NCBI GenBank assembly: GCA_008711135.1
Contig: VUAW01000007.1
Location: 84,027 to 148,026 of the forward strand
Direction of reading: 5' to 3'
Origin: Rhodobacteraceae bacterium LNNU 3342
GTDB taxonomy: Bacteria > Pseudomonadota > Alphaproteobacteria > Rhodobacterales > Rhodobacteraceae
Length of the DNA stretch: 64,000 nt
The position numbers and the translations under genes were made by a program. A model generated the notes under the pieces. The model saw only the letters and a program-made list of their open reading frames with translations, did no database searches and was not told the origin of the DNA. This document shows, piece by piece, positions 44,600 through 53,659 of this stretch. Numbering within the stretch: the first letter of the stretch is position 1; each line of letters opens with the position of its first letter.

Positions 44600-45331
44600 T
44601 CAGAAGTTGAAGTTGACGCCAAGCCGAACGGCGTGGAAGTCCGGCGTTGCAGCGGTGCTGTAGCCGGCCTCGTCGCTCGGATGGTACTTGCCGAAGTTCG
44701 TGTAGGTGTATTCCCCGCGGACCGACCAGTCTTCGGTCATCAGGTATTCCACCCCGCCACCCACAAGGTAGCCCGTACGCGAATCGTTGCTCGTCAGGCC
44801 TGACCCCATTCCGATGATGGAATAGTTGATGTCGGCATGGGCAACACCCGCCGTGCCGTAAACCATCAGGTTCGGCGCCGCGAGGTACCCCAGCTGCCCC
44901 TTGGCCGTCAGCAGGTGGTCAAAGCTCATGGTGGACTGGACACCGTCCACCGTCACCGACGACCCGATGTCGGACAGGTCGGCTCCAACCTCGGCGCCGA
45001 AAACGAAGCGGTTGTAGACATGGCGGTAGCCCGCATGGACACCGCCAAAGAAGCCTTCGTTTCCCAGCGTGCCGAAATCGGCAATGTACACGTCGTTCAG
45101 GCTTTCCCCAACCTGATCGTTCCCGTTGAAGGCATAGCCAATCGAGCCGCCAACGTAGGGACCGGCAAAGGGGCTGGTTGCACGCGCAGGCACGGGCGGA
45201 GCCGGCGGCGGCGCAACAACCGGATCAGGCGGTGGCAGAACCGGCCCACCTGCATATGCGATTGCCGGCATGGTTGCGACAGCACCAAGTATCACGGCCC
45301 GAAGTGCGGGCCGCAAAAAGCGAAAAGCCAT
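44600..45331 (-). CDS. Outer-membrane beta-barrel protein (Omp25/OmpW-type small barrel)
   Basis: A 243-residue exported protein: signal peptide ending near AIAYAG (about 27), a proline-rich spacer (LPPPDPVVAPPPAPP) and an eight-stranded barrel with alternating aromatic strands (YVGGSIGYAFNGND, GVHAGYRHVYNRFVFGAEVGAD, YLVGGGVEYLMTEDWSVRGEYTY). It ends in phenylalanine, the outer-membrane insertion signal. The fold is that of Rhizobiales Omp25-like proteins; substrate or role is unknown. Its leader RNA is unusually structured (see 45332-45384). Confidence 0.88.
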   Translation of the reverse strand: MAFRFLRPALRAVILGAVATMPAIAYAGGPVLPPPDPVVAPPPAPPVPARATSPFAGPYVGGSIGYAFNGNDQVGESLNDVYIADFGTLGNEGFFGGVHAGYRHVYNRFVFGAEVGADLSDIGSSVTVDGVQSTMSFDHLLTAKGQLGYLAAPNLMVYGTAGVAHADINYSIIGMGSGLTSNDSRTGYLVGGGVEYLMTEDWSVRGEYTYTNFGKYHPSDEAGYSTAATPDFHAVRLGVNFNF

Positions 45332-45384
45332 ACTCTTTACTCCTGTTCGGGCAAAGCCCGGTACTCTGCCCCTTTCGGGACAGG
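45332..45384 (-). promoter_or_regulatory. Structured leader of the outer-membrane protein mRNA
   Basis: The minus-strand RNA can form a three-way junction just before the start. The outer stem is CCUGU (45380-45384) with ACAGG (45342-45346). Inside are a CCC-GAAA-GGG tetraloop hairpin (45370-45379) and CGGGC-UUU-GCCCG (45348-45360). The ACAGG arm belongs to ACAGGAG, the Shine-Dalgarno. Control of translation or RNA stability is inferred. The rest of 45385-45571 is notably AT-rich and holds no gene. Confidence 0.4.
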
Positions 45385-45571
45385 AAAACAGTTGGCCTTT
45401 AATTCTAATTTTGCAAGATTACCAGCGCGCCTTGCGTTTTCAGCAATTTAAAAATCCGGAAGATCTGGCATTTTTAACACACCAGACCTAGCGGGAACGT
45501 GTGACGGATTGGAAACATCTCCTCCGTTACCTTTAAACGATGTAAGCGGCAACTTTTCAACCTTAGGTTTA

Positions 45572-46543
45572 TTACTTTCCGTACTTACTCGCCTTTTTAA
45601 AAATATGGTCAAGCATTTTCTGGTTGCCGCGCGAAAATTCCAAGGGGGAAATAAAATCAGCACCCTGCGTCGCGCTTTGGCCAAATGCCTCGATCATCAG
45701 CCTGTAGTGGTCGATACCAGAAAAGTCCTGAACCACCGTCTCGCCGCCCCGGGAGATGTGCAGCTGCGTCGGCCCGTAGACCCCGGCGTTGAAGGGCGCG
45801 GTCAGCCGAATCCAGCCTTCTTCGCCATGAAAAAACATCTCTTGGCGCGGATGGAGACGCATCCCGCAGTGGAACGACAGGGTGAAACTGGGGAAATCCG
45901 CCCATACCTGCGCGAAGGTATCGACGCCGTTTTCCATCTGCAGCCTTGCCTCAACGTTTACAGGCTCGGCCCCCGTCACGAAACGCGTGCCAATGCAAGG
46001 ATAAAGCCCGATGTCGCGAATACCGCCGCCGCCAGTTTCTGCGCGGTTGCGGATATTCGCCGAGTCAAGATTGCGGTAAGTAAACGCGCCCTCGACGTGG
46101 CGAAGCCGCCCAATCGCGTTTTCCGTTAAAAGCGTGCGCAGTCGCAACCATTGCGGGTGGTGCAGGATCATGAAACCCTCGGCGGCCAGTTTACCCGTTT
46201 CATCCCGCACCGCGATCAGCCGGTCGATTTCCGACGCGTTCAACGCAATCGGCTTTTCACAAAGAACATGTTTTCCAGCGCGTAGCGCTTTTTCCGTCCA
46301 TTCAACATGAAGGTGGTTCGGAAGTGGAATATAGACGGCGTCAATTTCCGGATCGTCAAGCAGCGCCTGATAGCTGTCATGAACCCGCAGGCCCGGATAC
46401 CGATCCGTAAAGGGCCGGGCCTTTTCAGGGCTGCCGGTGGCCAGCGCCACAAGCGCCGCGCCTTCGGCCTGATTGATTGCGGGGCAGACGAAATTCCGGG
46501 CGATCTTGGCGGCGCCAAGCACGCCCCAACGCAGATGTGTCAT
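45572..46543 (-). CDS. Gfo/Idh/MocA-family oxidoreductase
   Basis: A 323-residue NAD(P)-dependent sugar-type oxidoreductase. The Rossmann motif is GVLGAAKIARNFV (near residues 8-20), and the family hallmark HVLCEKPIALNASE (about 91-104) is intact. The C-terminal domain has GGGGIRDIGLYPC. The substrate cannot be read from sequence. The coding region is less GC-rich than neighbours in places, and its downstream flank is AT-rich, which may point to later acquisition. GGAGGAC precedes the ATG. Confidence 0.88.
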   Translation of the reverse strand: MTHLRWGVLGAAKIARNFVCPAINQAEGAALVALATGSPEKARPFTDRYPGLRVHDSYQALLDDPEIDAVYIPLPNHLHVEWTEKALRAGKHVLCEKPIALNASEIDRLIAVRDETGKLAAEGFMILHHPQWLRLRTLLTENAIGRLRHVEGAFTYRNLDSANIRNRAETGGGGIRDIGLYPCIGTRFVTGAEPVNVEARLQMENGVDTFAQVWADFPSFTLSFHCGMRLHPRQEMFFHGEEGWIRLTAPFNAGVYGPTQLHISRGGETVVQDFSGIDHYRLMIEAFGQSATQGADFISPLEFSRGNQKMLDHIFKKASKYGK

Positions 46544-46600
46544 GAGTGTCCTCCTTCAGGTGGCTGCGACGCTAGCGCAACCACCTGAGGGGAGGAACCG

Positions 46601-47497
46601 TCATGCGGGGGTCAGCATCCCCTTGTCACGCGCAAGTTCGCGCATGCGTTTCTGCAGCTTTTCAAAGGCGCGCACCTCGATCTGACGGATGCGTTCGCGG
46701 CTGACCTGGTACTGGCTCGACAGATCCTCAAGCGTGACAGGCTGATCCTCCAGCCGGCGTTGCATCAGGATGTCCTTCTCCCGGTCGTTGAGCACGTCCA
46801 TCGCCTGCATCAGCAGCTCGCGCCGCGTCTCAAGCTCGTCGCGCTCGGCATAATCGCCGGCCTGGTCGGCATCCTCGTCTTCCAGCCAGTCCTGCCACTG
46901 AGTCGCGCCCTCGCCGTCCATGCCGATGGTGGCGTTGAGCGAGGCGTCGCTACCCGACAGGCGCCGGTTCATCGAGATCACCTCATCCTCGGAGACCGAG
47001 AGGTCCTTGGCGATCTGCGCCACGTTTTCCGGCCGCAGGTCGCCTTCCTCCAGCGCGCCCAGCCGCGATTTCGCCTTGCGCAGGTTGAAGAACAGCTTTT
47101 TCTGCGCGCTCGTGGTGCCCAGCTTGACCAGGCTCCAGGACCGCAGGATGTATTCCTGGATGCTGGCCCGGATCCACCACATCGCATAGGTGGCGAGCCG
47201 GAAGCCTTTTTCCGGATCGAAGCGCTTCACCGCCTGCATCAGGCCGACATTGGCCTCGGAAATCACCTCGGCCTGCGGAAGCCCATAGCCTCGGTAGCCC
47301 ATGGCGATTTTTGCCGCGAGCCGCAGGTGCGACGTGACAAGCTTGTGCGCCGCCTCTGCGTCGTGGTGATCGACCCAGCGCTTGGCCAGCATGTATTCTT
47401 CTTCCGGCTCCAGCATCGGAAACTTGCGGATTTCCTGGAGGTAGCGGTTAAGCCCTTGTTCGGGACTCGGTGCGGGAAGATTTGTGTAACTGCTCAT
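46601..47497 (-). CDS. rpoH: RNA polymerase heat-shock sigma factor RpoH
   Basis: A 298-residue sigma-32-type factor, closest by eye to RpoH-I of Rhodobacter. Region 2 has SHLRLAAKIAMGYRGYGLP, FDPEKGFRLATYAMWWIRASIQEYIL and the RpoH box QKKLFFNLRKAK; region 4 has NDREKDILMQRRLEDQPVTLEDLS and VSRERIRQIEVRAFEKLQ. I chose the ATG at 47497 (MSSYTNLPAPS, family start, GGGGGA upstream) over 47539, which sits inside an inverted repeat. Confidence 0.93.
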   Translation of the reverse strand: MSSYTNLPAPSPEQGLNRYLQEIRKFPMLEPEEEYMLAKRWVDHHDAEAAHKLVTSHLRLAAKIAMGYRGYGLPQAEVISEANVGLMQAVKRFDPEKGFRLATYAMWWIRASIQEYILRSWSLVKLGTTSAQKKLFFNLRKAKSRLGALEEGDLRPENVAQIAKDLSVSEDEVISMNRRLSGSDASLNATIGMDGEGATQWQDWLEDEDADQAGDYAERDELETRRELLMQAMDVLNDREKDILMQRRLEDQPVTLEDLSSQYQVSRERIRQIEVRAFEKLQKRMRELARDKGMLTPA

Positions 47498-47518
47498 GCT
47501 TTGTCCCCCTGGTGACGA

Positions 47519-47553
47519 CGTGACGCCTTTGTCCGCCACGCTATATCGTCACG
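47519..47553. repeat. Inverted repeat upstream of rpoH
   Basis: CGTGACG (47519-47525) and CGTCACG (47547-47553) form a 7-bp perfect repeat 22 bases upstream of the rpoH start, around a TATAGC-like element. It could be an operator or an mRNA hairpin. There is no direct evidence for either. Confidence 0.35.
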
Positions 47554-47608
47554 GTTTTAGCATCAGATGACCATTCAACGGCCCAGACACCAGTTTTGTG
47601 TCATGCCT

Positions 47609-48658
47609 TCACGCCGAAGTGTCCCCGGGTGAGCTTGAACATCCCGACAAGACAGCAGTCAGCGCGCTGAAGTCCGGCGGCAGCGGGCTCTCGAACTCCA
47701 ACCGCTCGCCGCTGACCGGATGATCGAAGCCCAGCGCGGCGGCGTGAAGCGCCTGCCGGCTGAACCCCTCCAGCGCGGCAACTGCCTCGGCCCCCAAGGC
47801 ACGGGCGGGCAGCTTGCGCCGACCGCCGTAGGTCTGGTCGCCGATCAGGCTATGGCCCACGTGCGCCATATGAACGCGGATCTGATGGGTGCGACCCGTT
47901 TCCAGCCAGCATTCCACCAGTGCCACCGCGGGCGGTGTCCCGAACGCCTCAACCACCCGCACCCGCGTCACGGCATGGCGTCCGCCCTGGAACAAGACCG
48001 CCTGACGCTGCCGGTCGGTCTTGTGCCGCGCCAGGTGGGTGGTGATCTTCAGGATGTTGCCCGGCTCGAAGTTCGTCCCACGAACGCCCCGCAGGCGGGG
48101 GTCTGCGGCATCGGGAACCCCATAACACAGCGCAAGGTAGCGCCGCGTGACGCAGTGGCGTTCAAACTGCGCCGCCAGCCCATGATGCGCGCGGTCCGAT
48201 TTCGCCACCACCAGAAGGCCCGACGTGTCCTTGTCGATCCGGTGCACGATTCCCGGACGCTTCTCGCCCCCAATGCCCGACAGCGTCTCGCCGCAATGGT
48301 GCAGCAGTGCATTCACCAGCGTCCGGTCGGGCGAACCCGGCGCGGGATGGACAACCATCCCAGCCGGCTTGTCGATCACGATCAGGTCGTCATCTTCCCA
48401 GATCACCGTCAGCGGGATGTCCTGCGCAACGGTTTCGACCGCGCCGGGATCGTCGATCTGGATGGTGATGCAGTCGCCCTCGGCCACGCGGGCCTTGACA
48501 TCAGTCAGCACCTCCCCCCCGCGCGACACCGCCCCTTCGGCAATCAGACGGGCAAGGCGTGACCGGGAAAGGGATGCTTCCTCTGGCACGTCGCGGGCAA
48601 GCGCCTTATCAAGGCGATCAGGCGGGTTGGCGGTGATCGTCACCTGAAGCGAGCGCAT
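47609..48658 (-). CDS. rluD: Large-subunit rRNA pseudouridine synthase RluD-like
   Basis: A 349-residue RluA-family enzyme. The N-terminal S4 domain (RSRLARLIAEGAVSRGGE) precedes the catalytic domain with HRIDKDTSGLLV (139-150; catalytic D142). RluD modifies helix 69 of 23S rRNA in E. coli; the length and S4 domain favour RluD over RluA or RluC. It is divergent from the small membrane-protein gene with 11 bp between starts. Confidence 0.85.
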   Translation of the reverse strand: MRSLQVTITANPPDRLDKALARDVPEEASLSRSRLARLIAEGAVSRGGEVLTDVKARVAEGDCITIQIDDPGAVETVAQDIPLTVIWEDDDLIVIDKPAGMVVHPAPGSPDRTLVNALLHHCGETLSGIGGEKRPGIVHRIDKDTSGLLVVAKSDRAHHGLAAQFERHCVTRRYLALCYGVPDAADPRLRGVRGTNFEPGNILKITTHLARHKTDRQRQAVLFQGGRHAVTRVRVVEAFGTPPAVALVECWLETGRTHQIRVHMAHVGHSLIGDQTYGGRRKLPARALGAEAVAALEGFSRQALHAAALGFDHPVSGERLEFESPLPPDFSALTAVLSGCSSSPGDTSA

Positions 48659-48669
48659 GGGATGACCTT

Positions 48670-48984
48670 ATGACTGACAAAGATGCCCCGGACGCGACCC
48701 CTCCGGAGCTGAAGTTTCTGAAACGGCTGGTTACGGTGCTGACCGTGGTGATGATTGCGGGGCTTGTAATCATCATCGGTCTGCTTGTCACCCGCCTAAC
48801 GGTTCCGCCCCAGCGCCAGTTGCCAGAGGTCGCCCTGCCCGACGCGATCGCCCTGCCCGACGACGTCCGTGCCACCGCCTTTACCCAAGGGCGTGACTGG
48901 TACGCGGTAGTGACGCAGGACAACGAGATCCTGATCTTCGACCGGCTTACCGGCACGCTGCGCCAGCGGATCCGGATCGAATAG
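48670..48984 (+). CDS. Small membrane-anchored protein (DUF6476-like)
   Basis: A 104-residue protein with one membrane helix (LVTVLTVVMIAGLVIIIGLLV, about 20-40) and a C-terminal soluble part that reads like a single beta-sheet segment (WYAVVTQDNEILIFDRLTGTLRQRI). I associate it with the Rhodobacteraceae DUF6476 family from memory. Its function is unknown. Its start is 11 bp from the divergent rluD start, and its stop is 4 bp from the convergent phosphatase gene. Confidence 0.7.
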   Translation: MTDKDAPDATPPELKFLKRLVTVLTVVMIAGLVIIIGLLVTRLTVPPQRQLPEVALPDAIALPDDVRATAFTQGRDWYAVVTQDNEILIFDRLTGTLRQRIRIE

Positions 48985-48988
48985 GCTG

Positions 48989-49660
48989 TCACGCTGGGAC
49001 AAGCATTTCCGCCAAATCGAAAAGCTGGTCGAAGTGGTCAAGCAGCGCCTCGGGTTCAAGTTCGGCCACCTTGCGCCCGGAGGGGCCAAAGGTGATCAGC
49101 GCCACCGGCACCCCCGCCGCCCGCGCCGTATCCCGGTCAGTCACGGTGTCGCCGACCAGCATCGACCGCGACACCTGCCCGCCCGCGCGCTCCACCGCTG
49201 CGACATAGGGCGCCGGGTCCGGCTTGCGCACCGGCAGCGTGTCTGCGCCTACCAGTGAGGCAAAGACATCGCGGAACTGTAACTGCCGCAACAGGATCTC
49301 TGCCAAGCCTTCCGGCTTGTTGGTGCAGATGCCGACGCGGAAGCCAGCCTCCCGCAGCCGCGCCACGGCTGTGTCCACCCCAGGATACAGGCGGGTATGG
49401 GTCGCGATCTCATCGGCGTAGGCCTGAAGCAGCAGCGGATATTGTTCATCCACCAGCTTCTCCGTCCAGTCCGGCGCCACGCGGCCCAGCCCCAGCCGCA
49501 GCATCGCCCGCCCGCCGTGGAAGGCCGTCAGCGCGTCATCGAGCGGGTGCAGCACGTCGCCATGCCCAAGGCCGCGGAAGCAGCTGTTCGCCGCCGCGAT
49601 CAGGTCGGCGCTGGTATCGGCAATGGTGCCGTCTAGATCGAAGATGACGGTGCGTGTCAT
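48989..49660 (-). CDS. HAD-family phosphatase (phosphoglycolate-phosphatase-like)
   Basis: A 223-residue HAD hydrolase with the nucleophile motif FDLDGTIADT (D8, D10), CTNKPEGLAE (motif II) and MLVGDTVTDRDTARAAG (motif IV). The cap domain and length fit Gph-type phosphoglycolate phosphatases. A longer in-frame reading exists upstream to 50176, but it overlaps glmU and is not protein-like, so I start at 49660. Confidence 0.85.
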   Translation of the reverse strand: MTRTVIFDLDGTIADTSADLIAAANSCFRGLGHGDVLHPLDDALTAFHGGRAMLRLGLGRVAPDWTEKLVDEQYPLLLQAYADEIATHTRLYPGVDTAVARLREAGFRVGICTNKPEGLAEILLRQLQFRDVFASLVGADTLPVRKPDPAPYVAAVERAGGQVSRSMLVGDTVTDRDTARAAGVPVALITFGPSGRKVAELEPEALLDHFDQLFDLAEMLVPA

Positions 49661-49804
49661 GGGCAACCCCGGCAAGATCCCGCACAAGGTTGAAATGCGC
49701 GGTAAAGAGAAGTGAACCCCCCGCCCTTGCGGAGGCAGGCCCCATGGGTAAAACGGACGCCAACAGAAGAAAAGGGCCCAGAGCGGCCAGGGAAAAGGCA
49801 GAGC

Positions 49805-51151
49805 ATGGCAGTCTCCATCATCATTCTTGCGGCAGGCCAGGGCACGCGGATGAATTCCGAACGGCCAAAGGTGCTGCATGCGCTGGGCGGGGCGCCACTG
49901 CTGGCCCATGCCATGCGGACGGCCGAACTGGAAGCGCTGGAACGGCTGGTCGTCGTCGTCGGCCACGGCGGGGCAGAGGTGGGCGCGGCGGCGCGTGACC
50001 TCAATCCCGACGTGGCGGTGGTGGAACAGTCCGAACAGCTGGGAACAGCGCATGCCGTGCTGCAGGCCGCCCCGGCGCTGAAGGGCGTGAAAGGCGACGC
50101 GATCGTGCTTTACGCCGACACCCCCTTCATCAGCAGCGACACGATTGCCGCCATGCGCCGCGCCCGCGACCGGCACGCGGTGGTGGTGCTGGGCTTCCAG
50201 GCCGCCGATCCGGCCCGCTATGGCCGGCTGGTTACGGATGGAGAGACGCTGGAACGCATCGTCGAATTCAAGGACGCGACTGAGGAAGAACGCGCCATCA
50301 CGCTCTGCAATTCCGGCGTGGTCTGCGCCGATGCCGCGCTGCTGATGGATCTGGTGGGCTCAGTGGGCAACGACAACGCGGCGGGCGAATACTACCTGAC
50401 CGATATTGTGTCTCTCGCCCGGGCGCGTGGCCTTTCTGCGGGCGTGGTGCTGTGCGACGAGGCGGAAACGTTGGGCATCAACACCCGTGCGGAACTGGCC
50501 GCGGCCGAAGCGGGCTTTCAGGCCCGCGCCCGGGCCGAGGCGCTGGAAAACGGCGTTACCCTGATCGCGCCGGAAACGATCTTCTTTGCCTATGACACCG
50601 TGGTGGGGCGCGACGCCATCGTCGGCCCCAACGTCGTCTTCGGCCCGGGCGTGACAGTAGAGTCCGGGGCCGAAATCCGTGCCTTCTGCCACCTGGAAGG
50701 CTGCCACGTCAGCCAGGGCGCCATGGTCGGCCCCTTTGCCCGCCTGCGTCCCGGCGCAGAACTGGCCGAAGGCGCCCGCGTCGGCAACTTCGTTGAAATC
50801 AAGGACGCACTTGTCGATGCTGGCGCCAAGGTGAACCACCTCAGCTATGTCGGAAACGCCCACGTAGGCGAGCGCGCGAACGTCGGCGCGGGCACGGTCA
50901 CCGTGAACTATGACGGGGTAAACAAGCACCGGACAGAGATTGGCGCAGGCGCCTTCGTGGGCTCTGGCACGATGCTGGTGGCACCGCTGCGGGTGGGTGC
51001 CGGGGCCATGACGGCCAGCGGCTCGGTCATCACGTCAGACGTACCGGCGGATGCGCTGGCCGTGGGGCGCGCACGGCAGGTGGTCAAGGAGGGCTTTGCC
51101 CGCCGGTTCTTCGAAAAGCTCCGCGCCGCCCGGCGTGACAAGGAGGTCTGA
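49805..51151 (+). CDS. glmU: Bifunctional UDP-GlcNAc pyrophosphorylase / GlcN-1-P acetyltransferase
   Basis: GlmU makes UDP-GlcNAc for peptidoglycan and lipid A. The 448-residue protein has the N-terminal uridyltransferase signature LAAGQGTRMNSERPK (8-22) and a C-terminal left-handed beta-helix of hexapeptide repeats ending in the acetyltransferase motif NYDGVNKHRTEIG. It is followed one base later by glmS, so both steps from fructose-6-phosphate are in one operon. Confidence 0.97.
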   Translation: MAVSIIILAAGQGTRMNSERPKVLHALGGAPLLAHAMRTAELEALERLVVVVGHGGAEVGAAARDLNPDVAVVEQSEQLGTAHAVLQAAPALKGVKGDAIVLYADTPFISSDTIAAMRRARDRHAVVVLGFQAADPARYGRLVTDGETLERIVEFKDATEEERAITLCNSGVVCADAALLMDLVGSVGNDNAAGEYYLTDIVSLARARGLSAGVVLCDEAETLGINTRAELAAAEAGFQARARAEALENGVTLIAPETIFFAYDTVVGRDAIVGPNVVFGPGVTVESGAEIRAFCHLEGCHVSQGAMVGPFARLRPGAELAEGARVGNFVEIKDALVDAGAKVNHLSYVGNAHVGERANVGAGTVTVNYDGVNKHRTEIGAGAFVGSGTMLVAPLRVGAGAMTASGSVITSDVPADALAVGRARQVVKEGFARRFFEKLRAARRDKEV

Positions 51152-51152
51152 C

Positions 51153-52973
51153 ATGTGCGGCATCATTGGCGTTCTGGGCAATCACGAAGCCGCCCCGATC
51201 ATGGTCGAGGCGCTGAAGCGGCTGGAATATCGCGGCTATGACAGCGCGGGCATCGCAACGGTGCATCAGGGGCAGCTTGACCGCCGCCGGGCGGTAGGCA
51301 AGCTGGTGAACCTATCCGACCTTTTGGTGCATGAACCTTTGGCCGGCAAGGCCGGGATTGGCCACACCCGCTGGGCCACCCACGGTGCGCCCACCGTGTC
51401 CAACGCCCATCCGCATCGTGCAGGTGGCGTCGCCGTCGTGCACAATGGCATCATCGAAAATTTCCGCGAACTTCGCGCCGAACTGGCCGAAGCCGGCGCA
51501 TCGTTCCAAAGCGAAACCGATACCGAAACCATCGTGCTGCTGGCCGAACGTTACATGGCCGAGGGCATGAATTCGGTAGAGGCCGCCACTGCCACCATCG
51601 CCCGGCTGACCGGGGCCTTCGCGCTTTGCTTCCTGTTTGAGGGCGAGGAAGACCTAATTGTTTGCGCGCGCAAGGGATCGCCGCTGGCCATCGGCCATGG
51701 CGAGGGTGAGATGTTCGTGGGGTCGGACGCGATCGCGCTGGCGCCGCTGACCGACCGGATCACCTATCTCGAGGAAGGCGACCGCGCCGTCATCCGCCGC
51801 GACGGTGCCGAGATTTTCGACGCCGCCGGCCGACGCGCCAACCGGGCCGTGACGCAGATCCAGATCGGCTCCGCCCGGGTCGACAAGGGCGGCTACAAGC
51901 ACTTCATGGCCAAGGAGATCGCGGAACAGCCCGGCGTCCTGGGCGCGGCGCTCGACCACTACCTGACGGCGGATGATCGCGACATCGCCCTGCCCGGGAA
52001 CCTGAGCTTTGCCGACTGTGACCGGCTGGTGATGGTGGCCTGCGGAACGGCCTCGCTGGCGTGCATGGTCGCGAAGTACTGGTTCGAACAGATCGCCGGC
52101 CTGCCGGTCGAGGTGGATATCGCCAGCGAGTTCCGCTATCGCGAACCGCCGCTGTCGCCACGGTCCTATTCCGTCTTTGTCAGCCAGTCGGGTGAAACTG
52201 CCGACACCCTTGCCGCCCTGCGCCACACCCAGGGCAAGGTAGGCAAGGTCATCTCCGTCGTGAACGTGTCCACCAGCTCCATCGCCCGGGAGAGCGACGT
52301 GGCGCTGCCGATTCTTGCGGGGGTGGAGGTTTCTGTCGCCTCGACCAAGGGGTTCACCTGTCAACTGACGGTGCTGGCGCTAATGGCGCTGAAGGCCGCG
52401 CATGAACGGGGCCGGATCAGCAGCGATGAGCTTGCCGCGCATCTGGCCAGCCTGCGCACCCTGCCGGGTCTGATGAACCACGCCCTGCTGCAAGGACCCC
52501 GGTTCGCCGAGATCGGCAACGAACTGGCAGAGGCGCAGGACATCCTCTTCCTGGGCCGCGGCCCGATGTACCCCTTGGCGCTGGAGGGGGCGCTGAAGCT
52601 CAAGGAACTCAGCTACATCCACGCCGAAGGTTATGCGTCAGGTGAACTCAAGCACGGGCCGATCGCGCTGATCGACCAGCGGGTGCCGGTGATCGTGATG
52701 GCGCCCCGGGACGCGCTGTTCGACAAGACGGTGTCGAACATGCAAGAGGTGATGGCGCGGAACGGCAAGGTGCTGCTGATCTCTGATCCCGAAGGGGTCA
52801 AGGCCGCTGGTGAAGGCACCTGGCGCACGCTTGCCCTGCCCGAAGTTCCGCCCCTGCTGGCGCCGATCCTTTACGCGCTGCCGGCGCAGATGCTGGCCTA
52901 TCACACGGCCATCGCCAAGGGCACGGACGTGGACCAGCCGCGCAACCTTGCGAAATCGGTGACGGTGGAATGA
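51153..52973 (+). CDS. glmS: Glucosamine-6-phosphate synthase
   Basis: Converts fructose-6-phosphate and glutamine to glucosamine-6-phosphate. The 606-residue protein starts MCGIIGV with the catalytic C2 exposed after Met removal. The glutaminase part has HTRWATHG and HNGIIENF; two SIS domains (SQSGETADTL near 360) and the C-terminal KSVTVE motif complete it. The start at 51153 follows AAGGAG. No glmS ribozyme is present, as expected outside Firmicutes-type leaders. Confidence 0.97.
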   Translation: MCGIIGVLGNHEAAPIMVEALKRLEYRGYDSAGIATVHQGQLDRRRAVGKLVNLSDLLVHEPLAGKAGIGHTRWATHGAPTVSNAHPHRAGGVAVVHNGIIENFRELRAELAEAGASFQSETDTETIVLLAERYMAEGMNSVEAATATIARLTGAFALCFLFEGEEDLIVCARKGSPLAIGHGEGEMFVGSDAIALAPLTDRITYLEEGDRAVIRRDGAEIFDAAGRRANRAVTQIQIGSARVDKGGYKHFMAKEIAEQPGVLGAALDHYLTADDRDIALPGNLSFADCDRLVMVACGTASLACMVAKYWFEQIAGLPVEVDIASEFRYREPPLSPRSYSVFVSQSGETADTLAALRHTQGKVGKVISVVNVSTSSIARESDVALPILAGVEVSVASTKGFTCQLTVLALMALKAAHERGRISSDELAAHLASLRTLPGLMNHALLQGPRFAEIGNELAEAQDILFLGRGPMYPLALEGALKLKELSYIHAEGYASGELKHGPIALIDQRVPVIVMAPRDALFDKTVSNMQEVMARNGKVLLISDPEGVKAAGEGTWRTLALPEVPPLLAPILYALPAQMLAYHTAIAKGTDVDQPRNLAKSVTVE

Positions 52974-53659
52974 CGCCCGATGACGCCATCGCCGCGTTGC
53001 GGGCTCATGCGGACGCCGACCGGGCGGCTGAAATGGCTGCGTGGCACAAGACCCCGCACGAGGTTCTGGGCATCGCGAACCCGGTGATCGACACGCTCGC
53101 CCGCGACTGGCGTGCAGAGGTCGATCTGGACGGGCGGCTTGCCCTAGCCGCGGGTCTTTGGGACAGCGGGATCTTTGAGGCAAGGATTGCCGCCGCCAAG
53201 CTGCTGACACAGGCGCGGATCCGCCCGGATGAGGAGGTCTGGGACCTGATCTGCGCTTGGGCGCCGCAGTTCGACGGCTGGGCCATTGCCGATCACGCCT
53301 GCACCGCCGGGCAGAAGCGGCTGCTGGCCGACCCTTCGCGTCTGCAGACGGTCGGAGTCTGGGTGACGCATGACAACCTCTGGACCCGCCGCGCGGCCTT
53401 GGTGATCACCCTGCCCTGGGCCAAGATGAACGTTCCAAAGGCCGCGGACCTTGAACTGCGCGAGACGGTTCTGGGATGGGCCGCTCAACTGATCAGCGAC
53501 CGCGACTGGTTCATGCAAAAGGCCATCGCCGGCTGGATCAGCGACCTGTCGCGCCACGACGCGGATCGCGCCGCGGCATTCCTTGCGGATCACGGCGCGG
53601 GGCTGAAGTCCTTTGCCCGGCGCGATGCCGGGCGCTTCCTGAAGGATGTCAGCGGGTAA
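52970..53659 (+). CDS. AlkD-like HEAT-repeat DNA alkylation repair protein
   Basis: A 229-residue all-helical protein of the AlkD/AlkC-type family, which excises alkylated bases using stacked HEAT-like helices. Visible segments are EVLGIANPVIDTLARDW, WAPQFDGWAIADHACT and SDRDWFMQKAIAGWISDLSR. The catalytic Asp region (near residue 100) looks retained, but I cannot prove activity. It overlaps glmS by 4 bp, and its 3' end overlaps the convergent lipoprotein gene by 11 bp. Confidence 0.8.
   Translation: MTPDDAIAALRAHADADRAAEMAAWHKTPHEVLGIANPVIDTLARDWRAEVDLDGRLALAAGLWDSGIFEARIAAAKLLTQARIRPDEEVWDLICAWAPQFDGWAIADHACTAGQKRLLADPSRLQTVGVWVTHDNLWTRRAALVITLPWAKMNVPKAADLELRETVLGWAAQLISDRDWFMQKAIAGWISDLSRHDADRAAAFLADHGAGLKSFARRDAGRFLKDVSG

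Noticed and set aside
51100..51152. glmS ribozyme upstream of glmS
   Set aside because: Only one base separates glmU and glmS and no ribozyme-like sequence is present.
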